A stretch of 64,000 bases of DNA from Argyresthia goedartella. Lineage: Eukaryota; Arthropoda; Insecta; Lepidoptera; Argyresthiidae. Below the pieces are notes generated by a model, which was not told the origin of the DNA, ran no database searches, and was given only the letters and a program-made list of their open reading frames with translations. Location: assembly GCA_949825045.1 (NCBI GenBank), contig OX463818.1, positions 27,978,906 to 28,042,905 on the forward strand, written 5' to 3'. The translations under genes and the position numbers were made by a program. Below are positions 40,997 through 51,799 of this stretch, in pieces (within the stretch, counting starts at the first letter, position 1; each line of letters opens with the position of its first letter).

Positions 40997-42150
40997 TTGG
41001 GTAGATCTGCTTCCGACTCTGCTAGAGCAATTGGTAGTTCCACTATGACGGAATTACCAATAGGTTATGATCCTGCAGTGAATTTATCCCTAGCTGTCAA
41101 ACCGTTTTTCGCGATCGAACTGAAGATTAATGCTGGAGAAAGTACTAAGAAAGAGCTGTCATTCCAGAAACTTGAAGGAAGTTGCAACTTCAGTAGTGAC
41201 TACATGGAAATTTCAGATGGAAATGTCCCTAGGACATGAGTATCTATGGAGCTATGTACAAACTTCACCAGCTGCCATGGATGTAGAGGCAACGAAGAGA
41301 GATCAGAAAGCTCGCGCTAAGATCTGCCTCACAATTAGTACGGATTTGCTAGTTCATGTCAGACAATGCATCCATGAAAACTGCCAGATATGTGAGTCTC
41401 AGCAAAACACCACCGCGCCCACTGAAGAGCTCACCATCGTCGCACTGGACACCGGGGATACGCCGCCAGCGGAGTCCGAGGTTGATCCTTTACATCAGCC
41501 GCGGGCCTGCCTCAGCGCGCCACCACAACCGGCGACCCCTCGCATCAAGTATACTGCGAGCGATCAGCAGCTCGCACCTAGTGACGACACCGACGCCGCC
41601 GCAGAGCCCGAGACTGACCCTTTACATCAGCCGCGGGTCTGTCCTCTCACTGCACACATGGTGACGAGCGACCAGCAGCTCGCCCCGAGTGACGTCACCG
41701 CCGAGCTCACACGTGCGCCGCCGCCACTGACGCCGCAGCCTGCCGCTGCACACCAGCGCCAGTGCCAGGAGCCAGACAGCCCTGCAACGACGTGCACAGT
41801 GACGCCGCCGGCCGGGACCTCACACTTGACACCTCGTAGGACTGTTATGTTCTCGGTCAGGCTAGGTGAAGGTATGGGACCAGCTCTTCGTACTTGTCGC
41901 GTAGGTACGGTTATTAACTATTGCATGCCCGATGTCCCCTTCAAAGTTATGGCCAAAAACATTTTAAACTATACAAATATGAGGAGGGTACAACCGTAAT
42001 ATTATATATGGAGAATAGTATAGGTGTAGGAAAACAAACTATGATAAAGTTTGTTGATGCTCTCTCTAATCTAGAAGTGGGCAAGATTGTTCTATGTGCC
42101 TTCCCTTACAAAAATACAATGAATGGAAAGCAACAGCACGCTACGCATAG
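40997..42150 (+). pseudogene. Chimeric relic: copia Gag head joined to an SGNH-like ORF1 tail
   Basis: 40997-41239 and then, in another frame, 41130-41390 give ELPIGYDPAVNLS, FQKLEGSCNF, TWKFQMEMSLGHEYLWSYV and ATKRDQKARAKICLTI, the start of an insect copia Gag. From about 41390 the open frame changes character: a Pro-rich region with two copies of a PLHQPR...SDQQLAPSD block, then MGPALRTCRVGTVINYCM. After a stop at 41999 and a frame change it continues YMENSIGVGKQTMIKFVD and GKIVLCAFPYKN. The latter resembles the SGNH-like end of CR1-group ORF1 proteins. Thus two unrelated retroelement pieces share one 289-codon frame by chance or by template switching. Confidence 0.55.
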
Positions 42151-42182
42151 GTTAAATATGTATATATATATATTTTTTTAAT

Positions 42183-45100
42183 AATCCTTTATTGCACAGA
42201 AAACACAGTGGAAATTACAACAGAAACAGTATGCAAAGGTGAGCTTATTTCTAAAAAGAAATTTCTTACAGCTAACCTGTGAAGAAAAGAGAAAAATAAA
42301 ATATAGAGAGGTAGTCCTAGTGTACAATTAAGAGTTAAAAGAAATAAATAAAATAAATATACTATCAAATAAATCACAATACACCCTACGTAATTACTAT
42401 AAAATAAATAAATAGAATACAATAAATAAATAGATATACATAAATACTATGAGATACCCACTATTCGGAAGAGAGGAGATGCTGTTTCATTTTTTTCTTG
42501 AAAGTGACCAAGGATTTGCAATCCCTTATAGCGCAAGGAAGTGCATTCCACAAACGTATTGCCCTTAACCTAAACGAGTGCTCGTAAGCAACAGTGTTGT
42601 GCTGAGGAATTGACAAAAGTGACACCGTGTGAGATCTCCGAAGTCTATCCCCTGAGAAAAGATACTCAAAACGTTCACGAAGATATGCAGGGTAGCACGG
42701 ATTTCTCAAAATATTGAAGAGGAAGGAGAGAATGTGCATATCACGACGAAGTCGGATCGGGAGCCAGCCTAATTCCCTACGATATTGGGACACGTGGTCG
42801 TACTTACGAAGTCCGAAAATAAACCAAATCCCGAGATTTTGGAGTCGCTCGAGTTTGTTCAGTAGATCTTCGTTCGCACTGGCCCAGCAAACATCGGCGT
42901 AGTCTATTAAAGGCAGAAGAAGGGTCTGAGCTAGCATGATTTTAGTCTGCCTAGGCAGGAAGAACTGCAAACGCCGAAGAGAATGAAAGGATGCAAAGAC
43001 TCGTCTGCTGACCTCACAAATATGGGGCGACCAGGATAATAGATTGTCAAAAACAACGCCAAGATTTTTGGCTTTCTCGCTATACTTGACAATGGTACCG
43101 TCAAATAGAACGGGATCAACGGACTTATTCTGCAACAAATAAAGTAAGTGCCGTGTACCTAGTATCATCACCTGAGACTTGTCCGGGTTGAATAGCCCAT
43201 ACGAAAGAGACCATTTCCTGATGTTGTCGAGGTCAGCATTCAAAGCCTCAACAGTCGAAGTCAGATCACACAGGGGAAAATGCCGATAAATTTGAAGGTC
43301 ATCTGCATAAAGATGATACGAGGAAGACAATACATCCGAGATGGAATGGATGAAAACTGAGAAGAGAAGAGGGGAAAGGATGCCACCCTGCGGAACACCT
43401 GTAGAGAGCTTGCACCATTCTGTAGTGACCTCTTCAGACTTGATGCGCTGCTGGTGGTCTCTCAAGTAAGAGTCAAACCAGCGAGCCGAGTGTGAAGAGA
43501 CGTTAAGCGATTTTAAGATTTCAACAAGTATATCGAAGTCGACGCAGTTGAAGGCGCTGCTAAAGTCTAGGAGAGTCAGGACTGTCAGCTGCTTCTTATC
43601 CATTGCCAGTTGGATATCGTCAGTTACCTTGAGCAGTGCTGTGGTGGTGCTATGCCCGGTCTAAAACCAGACTGAAAAGGATTCAGTAAATTCATGGAGG
43701 AAAGGTACGAGGACAGCTGGGTGTGGATAATTGATTCAAGGATTTTGGAAAGGATTGGTAGGATGGAAATGGGTCGGAACTCTTTGAAGGAAGACGGGTT
43801 AGACGTTTTAGGTAGGGGTAACACTAATGCTCTTTTCCACTGGCTCGGGAAGCAGTACTCGCTCAGCGACGCATTGATTATATGCGTTATGGGTTGTAAC
43901 AAATGATCAAGTACACTGAAAAGCATCTGAAAGCAGATCTTGTCATCACCTATAGCCTTTGACGATATTGCTAGAAAAGCCTTCTTTACTGCGCCAACTC
44001 CGACAGACCTGAGGTTGAAAGGTAAGCTACTGGATGTCTTTCTGGTGCGCAAGTAACGAATGGTAGCATCCTTGACAGGGGGGTCCATCACGACAGGGGA
44101 GACACCAAAGAATTTGTTGAGACCGTTGAGGTCGACACTACCGGTTACTGCGTCCTGGGACTTACCAACACCGAGGGTCTTCAGGAACTTCTAATCCTGT
44201 GCAGGAGTGTAACTCTCAATACTATATATACATATACAATACGTAGATATGGCGGCGTTTGGCATCTCGACAAAGACGGGTGCAACGATTACGGAGACGT
44301 TTGTATATAAGGAGATTATCTTCCGTCGGATCCTTCTTATATCTACATTTGGCACGGTTTCTCTGGGCCATCAGACCCTTGATGGTGTCAGAAAGCCAGG
44401 GCGCAGGGAGACGTTTGACCCTAACCTTTTTGACAGGAGCATGTTTGTCGAACAAACTCAGGACAATCGATTGGAAATGCTGGACTTTTTCATCAACGGG
44501 CTCACTACAGACGACAGGGGACCAGTCTATAGAGGCGGCATCAGACTCAAGGGAGCTGAGATCCATACCCTTGAAACTGCGAATATCCAGGAATTTCCCT
44601 GCGCGCTTGGGAGGCCTTAACTTGAACGAGAGATAAATCAGATCATGAAAGGAGAAGGGGGCGTTAAGTTGGCCATGCGTTGCAACCTTGGATATGTTAG
44701 AAACAATCATAAGATCCAAGAGAGAGGGGGTGCAGTGGGGCTGGAAGTGAGTTGCACTCAGGGGAAGAATATTTAAATTTAAGGAGCTTACAATAGACTG
44801 GAGTTTGGCAGAGCGAACATCATTTTTAAGTAAACAGGTATTGAAATCACCTAGGATAAGTGTGTCACTGTATAGGGGAGATAGATCATTAAGGATGCTT
44901 TCAAAAGAGTCAAAGTAGTCGATGAGGAGAGAGGGGCTATAGAAGACACCCAGAAGGACCTTAGTGTGATGGAGGCATAGCTCAAGAAAGAGGTGTTCAG
45001 CGGATCCAGAGTACAGACTAGGTGAGTGGCTGATGACTTTGCAAGAAATGTCGGAACGAAGATAAATAGTGTTAACGACGAAAGCGACGTCACTGTTTAA
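42183..45100 (-). pseudogene. NLR-1 copy 2, 3' part (endonuclease C-terminal half, RT, tail)
   Basis: From 45100 down to 42461 the minus strand gives the same protein as NLR-1 copy 1: SPSLYSGSAEHLFLE, TLILGDFNTCLLKN, HTQLSSYLSS, YADDLQIY, ending LWNALPCAIRDC. Lesions: a microsatellite-like insertion with a stop near 44220, a TAG in place of Trp near 44190, and a frameshift near 43655 between GFRPG and the TALLK-equivalent. The 3' UTR ends in CTGTGCAATAAAGG near 42183. The 5' part lies beyond a Jockey-type insertion, at 51.0-51.4 kb. Confidence 0.85.
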
Positions 45101-45520
45101 ATGATTACTGTAAATATATTGTTAAAATAAATAAATAAAGATAATATTTGTAGGACATTAGAGTTAAGGAAAACCTAGTTAAGCAACTTATGTTTTGTGT
45201 TCATATTCTATTAGATTTAAGTATGTTATGAGAATAAAGATATTTTTTTGGTTGTTTTTTTTTTGATGTGTAGCCTGTGCGAACCGAGCTCCGATTGAAG
45301 CGACTCGAGGCGCGCAGGCACCTATATTTAATACCTCGGTGAGGCGGGGGACCGCGGGCCGGCCAAAATAATACAAAACCCTTATTAGAAAGCCCGCGGT
45401 CACCCAAATCATTATGTAAAAGGATATTTAGAGACTTAAGGTATTGAATAAGCATAGATTTAAGACAATAAATGTAAAATAAAACCATTTTAATTAGAAA
45501 TAAAGCCTAGCGGGGAAGGA
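45101..45520. other. Unassigned insertion segment
   Basis: Lies between the NLR-1 break and the Jockey-type leader. AATAAAGATATTTTTTT at about 45234-45250 looks like the 3' end of a short plus-strand retroelement, followed by a GC-rich block (about 45290-45370) that I cannot assign. Open minus-strand frames here have no recognisable motif. Confidence 0.35.
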
Positions 45521-45932
45521 GGGGCGAGGAAGGGGGCGGTGTGCGGCGCGGGGTCTGAGGTAAACAAAACTACTCTCAGGCGGTCCAGTAAAAGGCGCAT
45601 TCGTCGTCCGCCGCTTGCCCGAAGCACCCGTGCATCGGTCGCTGTCTCGAATCGTGCGTCCCTCTCGCGCTCACGCGCGCGTCCCTCTCGCTATCGTGAC
45701 CAATGAGAAGTGTTAAAACATTCCAATCAAATAAAACCAAGTGCCGGATTACAGTGAGTGAGTGTACCGCTGGAGGTTTGATTTCGCCTGAGGTGGGTTA
45801 CGTGTACTACACAGTAGGCACACAACACACGCAGGCACACACGCCTCCCTGCACTAGGCAGGGAGGGAGATCGTCCCCTCCTCCGGTGACAGACATTTAT
45901 TGTTTCCCCCCCACCTATTAGTGCAGATTAAG

Positions 45933-47612
45933 ATGGAGCAGGAGATTTATGAACTCCGGCTCCGTAACCAGGCGCTGTCCCAAGAGCTCAGCCAGCTCCA
46001 TGCCGAGAGAGAGTCGTGGACTAACTCCCAAGGTTTGTTCTCGCAACAAACCTTGTTTGAGCGGTCGCCGGCCTCTCCGCCTGAGAGCGAGCTGACTCAT
46101 AGCAATCAAGACCCCATCATCATCCCCCTTGAACAGACCCTACTGACCAGCCGCCCGGTTAATACCCCCAACTCCAATGAAGTCGCAATGGATCAGGTTT
46201 ACTCTGACCCCAGGAATTCTTTTGATGGTCTCACCGAGGAAGGAGATGCTTCCGCCTCGGATGAAGACAATTTCAACCCCGCTAGGCCACGCAGGAAACG
46301 TGCCTCTAAGAGGCCTCCTACTCCAATCATTGGTCCAGAAAACTCCCTCGCCAAGGTCGGTCGTCCGTCCAAGGCCACCCCTACTCCCTCCGCCGTAGCC
46401 AAACCCTTGCCAGCGCCCTCTGTAGCTGTCCCGGCTACAGTCCCGGGCACGCGCAAAGCGCTGCCACCCAAGATATGCATAAAAAACAAAGAGATGTGGC
46501 TAAAAATTGATGGAGCGCTCAAAGAGCGCAAAATCAACTTTGTTAGGGCCACCAACACCACTCATGGGATCCTAGTCCAATTACAGACCTCAGACGACCA
46601 CCGTGCTCTGACTAAATTCCTGACCGCCTCTAAAATTGAGTACCACCATTGGACTCTACCGGAGGATAGAAGACTTCGGGTGGTTGTCAGGGGTCTTCCA
46701 AAGGAGATTGAGAGCGAGCAGATCATGGATGACTTGAAGGCGAAAAACATTCCTGTGCACGAAGTGCACAGGATGTACAATGGTCGCTCCAAGTTACCGT
46801 ACGATCTGGTGCTGGTTGTGGTCGATCTATCACCACAGGGGAAGCAGATCTTCCAGGTTATGGAGATCTGCCACATTTCAGGGCTTAAAATTGAAAACCC
46901 TCATAAAAAAAATAAGCCGCTCCAGTGTTTCAACTGTCAGTTGTTTGGCCACTCGGCCAAGAACTGCCATAGGAAAGGCCGCTGTGTTAAGTGCCTGGAG
47001 GACCACGCTCCGGGGGCTTGCACACGCCCAACCGACCCCAAGGAGTCTGACGGCCCACCTGGGTGCGTCAACTGCGGTGTGCTTGGTCACACCGCAGCCT
47101 ACGGAGGTTGTCCGGCCCGACCTAAGCCTCGCCTATCAGGACGGGCGAAAGCCCATGCCCCAGCCCCAACTAATGTAGGCCAGGCTCATCCTCGCCCGAG
47201 CCACAATGCCTGGGCTAAGCCACTTAGTTGGGTTCAGGGTTCAGCGGTCAATCACACCAGCTTCCCCCCTCTTCCCCCTTCTAGGCAGTACCCCTCTACT
47301 CCCAATTCTTCCGCTGTGGCTAACAAGCCAAGCAAAATTCAAACAGCTCCAGCTGATTTATCAACTAGAGCCATGCCCCTTAACTCAACAAGACCCCCTC
47401 CACCACCGACAGAAACTAGGGACTATTTAACAGACCTACTGACCATCTTGGACAGAATAGACCCTGATGAAATTGATGAGTTTTTACTCAAAATTGATAC
47501 TGCAGCACTAAAGCAGGACCCTGCTGCTGCCTTGCGAGCCTGTCAAGCTCACAGATCATTGATTTCGGCGATCAAAGGCGTTCTCAGGAACCGTAATGTC
47601 TATTCTCCGTAA
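45933..47612 (+). CDS. Jockey-type ORF1 (Gag-like, CCHC)
   Basis: Start at the ATG in aagATGGAG; the frame is open 33 bases further up without homology. About 559 residues. The N-terminal 25 residues are helical (MEQEIYELRLRNQALSQEL). A Pro-rich middle follows. From about residue 200 there is an RRM/PRE_C2HC-like segment (IDGALKERKINFVRATNTT, RVVVRGLPKEIESEQ, VHEVHRMYN). Zinc knuckles follow: CFNCQLFGHSAKNCHRKGRC, CVKCLEDHAPGAC and CVNCGVLGHTAAYGGC. It binds element RNA. The stop TAA overlaps the ORF2 start as TAATG, the arrangement known to couple ORF1-ORF2 translation in the silkworm element SART1. Confidence 0.85.
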   Translation: MEQEIYELRLRNQALSQELSQLHAERESWTNSQGLFSQQTLFERSPASPPESELTHSNQDPIIIPLEQTLLTSRPVNTPNSNEVAMDQVYSDPRNSFDGLTEEGDASASDEDNFNPARPRRKRASKRPPTPIIGPENSLAKVGRPSKATPTPSAVAKPLPAPSVAVPATVPGTRKALPPKICIKNKEMWLKIDGALKERKINFVRATNTTHGILVQLQTSDDHRALTKFLTASKIEYHHWTLPEDRRLRVVVRGLPKEIESEQIMDDLKAKNIPVHEVHRMYNGRSKLPYDLVLVVVDLSPQGKQIFQVMEICHISGLKIENPHKKNKPLQCFNCQLFGHSAKNCHRKGRCVKCLEDHAPGACTRPTDPKESDGPPGCVNCGVLGHTAAYGGCPARPKPRLSGRAKAHAPAPTNVGQAHPRPSHNAWAKPLSWVQGSAVNHTSFPPLPPSRQYPSTPNSSAVANKPSKIQTAPADLSTRAMPLNSTRPPPPPTETRDYLTDLLTILDRIDPDEIDEFLLKIDTAALKQDPAAALRACQAHRSLISAIKGVLRNRNVYSP

Positions 47613-50598
47613 TGGATACCACACCCGGTAGGATTAAACCTAGTGCATTGAGATTGGCCTTTTTTAACGCTGATGGCTTGAAGAGACAAAGTGACTTAGT
47701 ATCCGCCTTCCTATCAGACCACCAAATTGACATTCTCCTTGTACAGGAGACTTTCCTTAAACCCCAACACAGAAACCCCAACATTTCTAATTATAAATTG
47801 ATTAGAAATGATCGCACTAATGGAATTCGTGGGGGCACGGCAATCTATTATCGGAGAAGCCTGCACGTCTCCCCGTGTGACTGTCCACCGCTTCAAAACA
47901 TAGAAGCCTCAGTTTGCCGAATAGCAATGAGGGGTCATCAAACTATTACTATCGCCTCATGCTACCAAAGACAGGGCTCAACAGACAGTCTTAGGCAACT
48001 CAAGGAGTCTGACATCTCCTCCCTTCTTAGTTTGGGTGATTCCGTCATCATTGCGGGTGACCTCAATAGCAAACATGTCGATTGGAACTGTAGAGTGACA
48101 AACTCAAACGGTCCTCTCTTAAAGAAAGCCACCGAGAAATTTGCTATTGAACTACTAGCCCCAATGACTCCTACGCACTTTCCTAAGAACAACCCGGACT
48201 CGGAAGGTGACATCCTCGATATTATGCTTCTTAAAAACATTCTTCTCCCAATAAGAGGGATAGAAGTATTCCATGAACTGATATCCGACCATCGCCCCGT
48301 GATATCTATACTTGGTGATATTGAACCCCGCCCGCCCGCCATAAAATCAACCATAGACTGGACTTTGCTCCACAACACATTTAAGAGAAACTCCCCCTCC
48401 GAAGAATTAGAAAGAATCCCACAAGTCATCGATTCTCAATCTGATGTTAACATAGCTATAGAGTCGCTGACTTCGCACATCCAGAAGTCAATTCAAGCCT
48501 GTACTAAGCCGGTAAACTCATCTGGTGATAGTAGGTGGAGATTACCTGAGGATATACGCGACCTCATCCGTGAGATGCGCGCTGCCACCAGAGCCTATGA
48601 TAACTTCCCGAGCACTGACAACAAAATCGCAATGCGTCGTTCCCAGCAATTAGTTAAAACTGCCATCAAAAATCACAAATCCCAGAGATGGGATCAACTT
48701 CTGGCAGAGCTCACCCCAGATCATCAGGCTTACTGGAGGTTAGCGCGCACTCTCAAATCGGACGCGGTCGTGGATATCCCAGCCCTCTCCAAACCCGACA
48801 AATCACTAGCTTTCGAGGATGCTGACAAGGCTGAGTGTCTGGCTGACAGTTTAGAGGGTCAATGTTCATTGTCAAATGAACCTTTTGACCAATCCCACGT
48901 AGACCTGACTCTGAAGTAGTCAGACGCTCATCACTTCCCCCTCAAGATACTATCGAGCTAGTTAACATCGATGAGGTCAATCTTATTATCAAGGAGCTTC
49001 ACTCCAATAAAGCCCCTGGCTCTGACGGAATTGCTAACCGGGTTCTTAAGAACCTCTCCTACCCCCTTCTAGTCCTATTGGTGACCATTCTAAATTCCGC
49101 CATTGCCACCTGTATGTTCCCGGATGCATGGAAGGAAGCTGATGTGATAGGAATTCATAAACCGGGTAAAGATAGATCGATACCAACCAGTTACCGCCCT
49201 ATCAGTCTCCTTAAATCCTTTGGCAAGATCTATGAGAGGGTGTTAAACAGACGACTGAAGGCAATAGCCTTCGGTAGAGGCCTCGTTCCAGACGAGCAGT
49301 TCGGTTTTAGAAACGGTCATTCCTGTGTCCACCAGGTACACAGGATCACCGAATTTATTTTGGACGGTTTCAACCAAAAGAAGCCGAAAGGAACGGGTGC
49401 CTTATTTTTCGATGTGGCTAAAGCGTTTGACAAGGTTTGGCACAACGGCCTGATTTACAAGCTGTACAACTTGAATTTCCCTGACAGACTAGTTCTTATT
49501 ATCAGAGACTTTCTCTCTAATAGGAACTTTAGGTATAGAGTGGAAGGCACTCACTCTAGACCTCATCCAATAAAGGCGGGAGTCCCACAAGGCTCTGTGC
49601 TCTCGCCTTTCCTATTCTCACTCTTCACTAGTGACATCCCCAAACATCACAACGTACAGCTTGCCCTCTTCGCCGATGACACAGCTCTCTATTACTCTGG
49701 TAGGAATAGAGAAATAGTCATTAAAAGGCTCCAAATAGCCGCCACTCTCTTGGGCGATTGGTTCAAGAAGTGGCGGATTGAACTCAACCCAGAAAAAAGC
49801 CAGGCTATATTCTTCTCCCGCTTCACACCACTCAGTGAGTGGTCTCGTTTACCACAAATCTCCCTGTTTGGTCGGGCTATTCCATGGACTTGCCAAGTGA
49901 AATACCTTGGAGTGACACTGGATAGCCGTCTCACCTTCGGACCGCACATAAGAATTGTGAGGAATAAAGCCAAATTCGTTTTAAGCCGGCTTAACCCGCT
50001 TATTCAATCCAAGAGCAAACTCTCCTTACGCAATAAGCTAAGATTGTACTTAGCTTGCGTCCGTCCTATTTTTACATATGCTAGTGTGGTGTTTGCGCAC
50101 GTGGCCAAAACCCACCTAGATACTCTCCAAATCCTCCAAAATAAATTTCTTCGTCGAGCCACGGGTGCCCCGTGGTTTGTGCGAAATTATGATCTCCACA
50201 AAGACCTGAAAGTGCCTACCATCCGCGACTTCATTAAGAAAGCTTCTACTCGATACTTCGATAGAGCTATTCACCACTCCAATCCCCTTATTCGCTTTGC
50301 GGCTGACTACGCCGCATCTCCCGAGGCCACCCAACCGAGACGTCGTCCCCGCAACATTCTCTCAGACCCTGTAGACGCCATTACGGCGCAATTAAATTTA
50401 CAAGTACCCCCGGACACAGACAACCCCGACCCGACTATACCCACCCGTCCATTGTACATCCACCGCCCGCGCACGCGCAGGCGGAGGCGGCAACTTAGAT
50501 CACTCACACCAGACACTGCTCAAGCCGCAGACGCCCCACATGACGCCGTACACTCTACGCCGGCACAAGACACACAGAGACGCAGCGACACACCTTAG
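47612..50598 (+). pseudogene. Jockey-type ORF2 (endonuclease/RT), one frameshift
   Basis: The endonuclease occupies the first 230 residues (RLAFFNADGLKRQSD, ILLVQETFLKPQHRN, IIAGDLNSKHVDWNC, ISDHRPVIS). After a frameshift at about 48890-48912 the RT continues: SNKAPGSDGIANRVL, YRPISLLKSFGKIYERV, FGFRNGHSCVHQVHR, FFDVAKAFDKVWHNG, GVPQGSVLSPFLFSL and the catalytic LFADDTALYY. The C terminus is Pro/Arg-rich (PRTRRRRRQLR). Only this single lesion separates it from an intact frame, so inactivation is recent. Confidence 0.85.
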
Positions 50599-50791
50599 TT
50601 GTGCCCGGCTGCCAAGTTCACTTCATTCACCACAACCCTCCCAGGTTGGGTCTCTCCCCCGGTAGGGCACGCACTCACGTGTGAATAAACTATTTGAGGC
50701 GGGGACTACCTGTCCCGCCCACTCCCAAGGCAAAGTTTTGAAGGACAAAGAGTCTAAAAACGACAAGATCAAGCCAAAAAAAAAAAAAAAA

Positions 50792-51012
50792 GTAAAAGGC
50801 GCGCGCGCGCCGCCGAAAATTCATTCCCGATCGAGCTACAGCAAAAGAAGCACCAAGGCCTCCCCCTCGCCTCTCCGCCTGCAAATATTGAAGAAATTGC
50901 GTTATCATTCGAGCCCTCTTCGCCATCAACCTAAATAAGAAAATCTACAGTCCACGCTGCGCCCCGCAATAAGTACACACAAATACGAATTGCGGGGTAC
51001 TCTCTGTACATC
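50792..51012. other. Unassigned junction sequence with a 9-bp hairpin
   Basis: Lies between the Jockey poly(A) tract and the NLR-1 5' coding end. CCCCGCAAT (50962-50970) pairs with ATTGCGGGG (50989-50997). Absent from NLR-1 copy 1, so it is part of another insertion or a rearrangement. Confidence 0.4.
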
Positions 51013-51650
51013 GCGTACAAATAGCAACACCGCCACCAGCCTTGCCCGTCCTATCATTCCGATAGAGCCTGTACCCCGGCAGAGCATACAAGGTAGAAGG
51101 AAGAGAGGGTTTGAGAAATGATTCGGAGATCAGAATACCATGAATGCTCTGATCGCTGAAGGAGTCGAGAAGGTCGACATGACTGGAATGAATGCTCTGA
51201 GCATTTATGTGAACGACGTTGAACTTCCTACTGAGGTTGGAAAACACACGTTTAAGGGCAATAGGCAAAACGTCGTCCGTGGACGACAATCCACTTCCTA
51301 CGCTATCGGAAGCTTCACTTTCGGAGTACGAGAAGTAACTATCACTAATTAAGAAGGTATCCATATGAGTAATTATAATATAATAAATAGATATATAATA
51401 AAATAAATACAATAAAACCTACTAAAACACAAAAAAATTAAAAAGTCAAATCCAAAAAAACAAAGGCCCGAACCCAGCCAAACCCTGGGTTTACAAAAGT
51501 ATAGTACATATGGAAGCAAATACATTATACAAGATAACAAATAATAGATGAGACGTGGGTGGGCAGCAAAAACAAAATAGAAATGAAGAAACAGCAAAGT
51601 GAATCCAAATACGAACATACAAGATCCGTTCGCACCGTCCGGTTGCCCGT
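51013..51650 (-). pseudogene. NLR-1 copy 2, 5' part (leader and endonuclease start)
   Basis: The minus strand from about 51364 begins MDTFLISDSYFSYSESEA, then FNVVHINAQSIHSS, ILISESFLKPSLPST and YRLYRNDRTGKAGGGVAI, matching copy 1, and breaks off at the insertion. Its leader also matches copy 1 (GGGTTTGGCTGGGTTCGGGCC against cccagtg...gactgggttcaggc). Leader border uncertain. Confidence 0.75.
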
Positions 51651-51799
51651 CCGTTCCGTCCGGCTGTCTGTCCGTCCGTACAATAAATAATAATTATAAA
51701 AAAAAAACTTCAGGTACACAGACCACACTATGCTTGTCAAATGAAAGATTGCGTGACCTAAAAATAAAAAGTGAACCATCTAATCTAATCTAATTCAGT

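Larger units (their letters stand above)
45521..50791 (+). mobile_element. Jockey-type two-ORF non-LTR retrotransposon inserted in NLR-1 copy 2
   Basis: GC-rich leader from about 45.5 kb, ORF1 with CCHC knuckles, ORF2 endonuclease-RT, 3' UTR and a poly(A) tract at about 50776-50791. It is opposite in orientation to the NLR-1 copy it interrupts, whose 5' coding end resumes near 51.0 kb. A target duplication could not be defined because of unassigned sequence at both junctions. Confidence 0.82.

Noticed and set aside
45188..45488. Minus-strand frames of 74-95 codons
   Set aside because: No homology or domain signal; in unassigned insertion DNA with A-rich retroelement-like ends.
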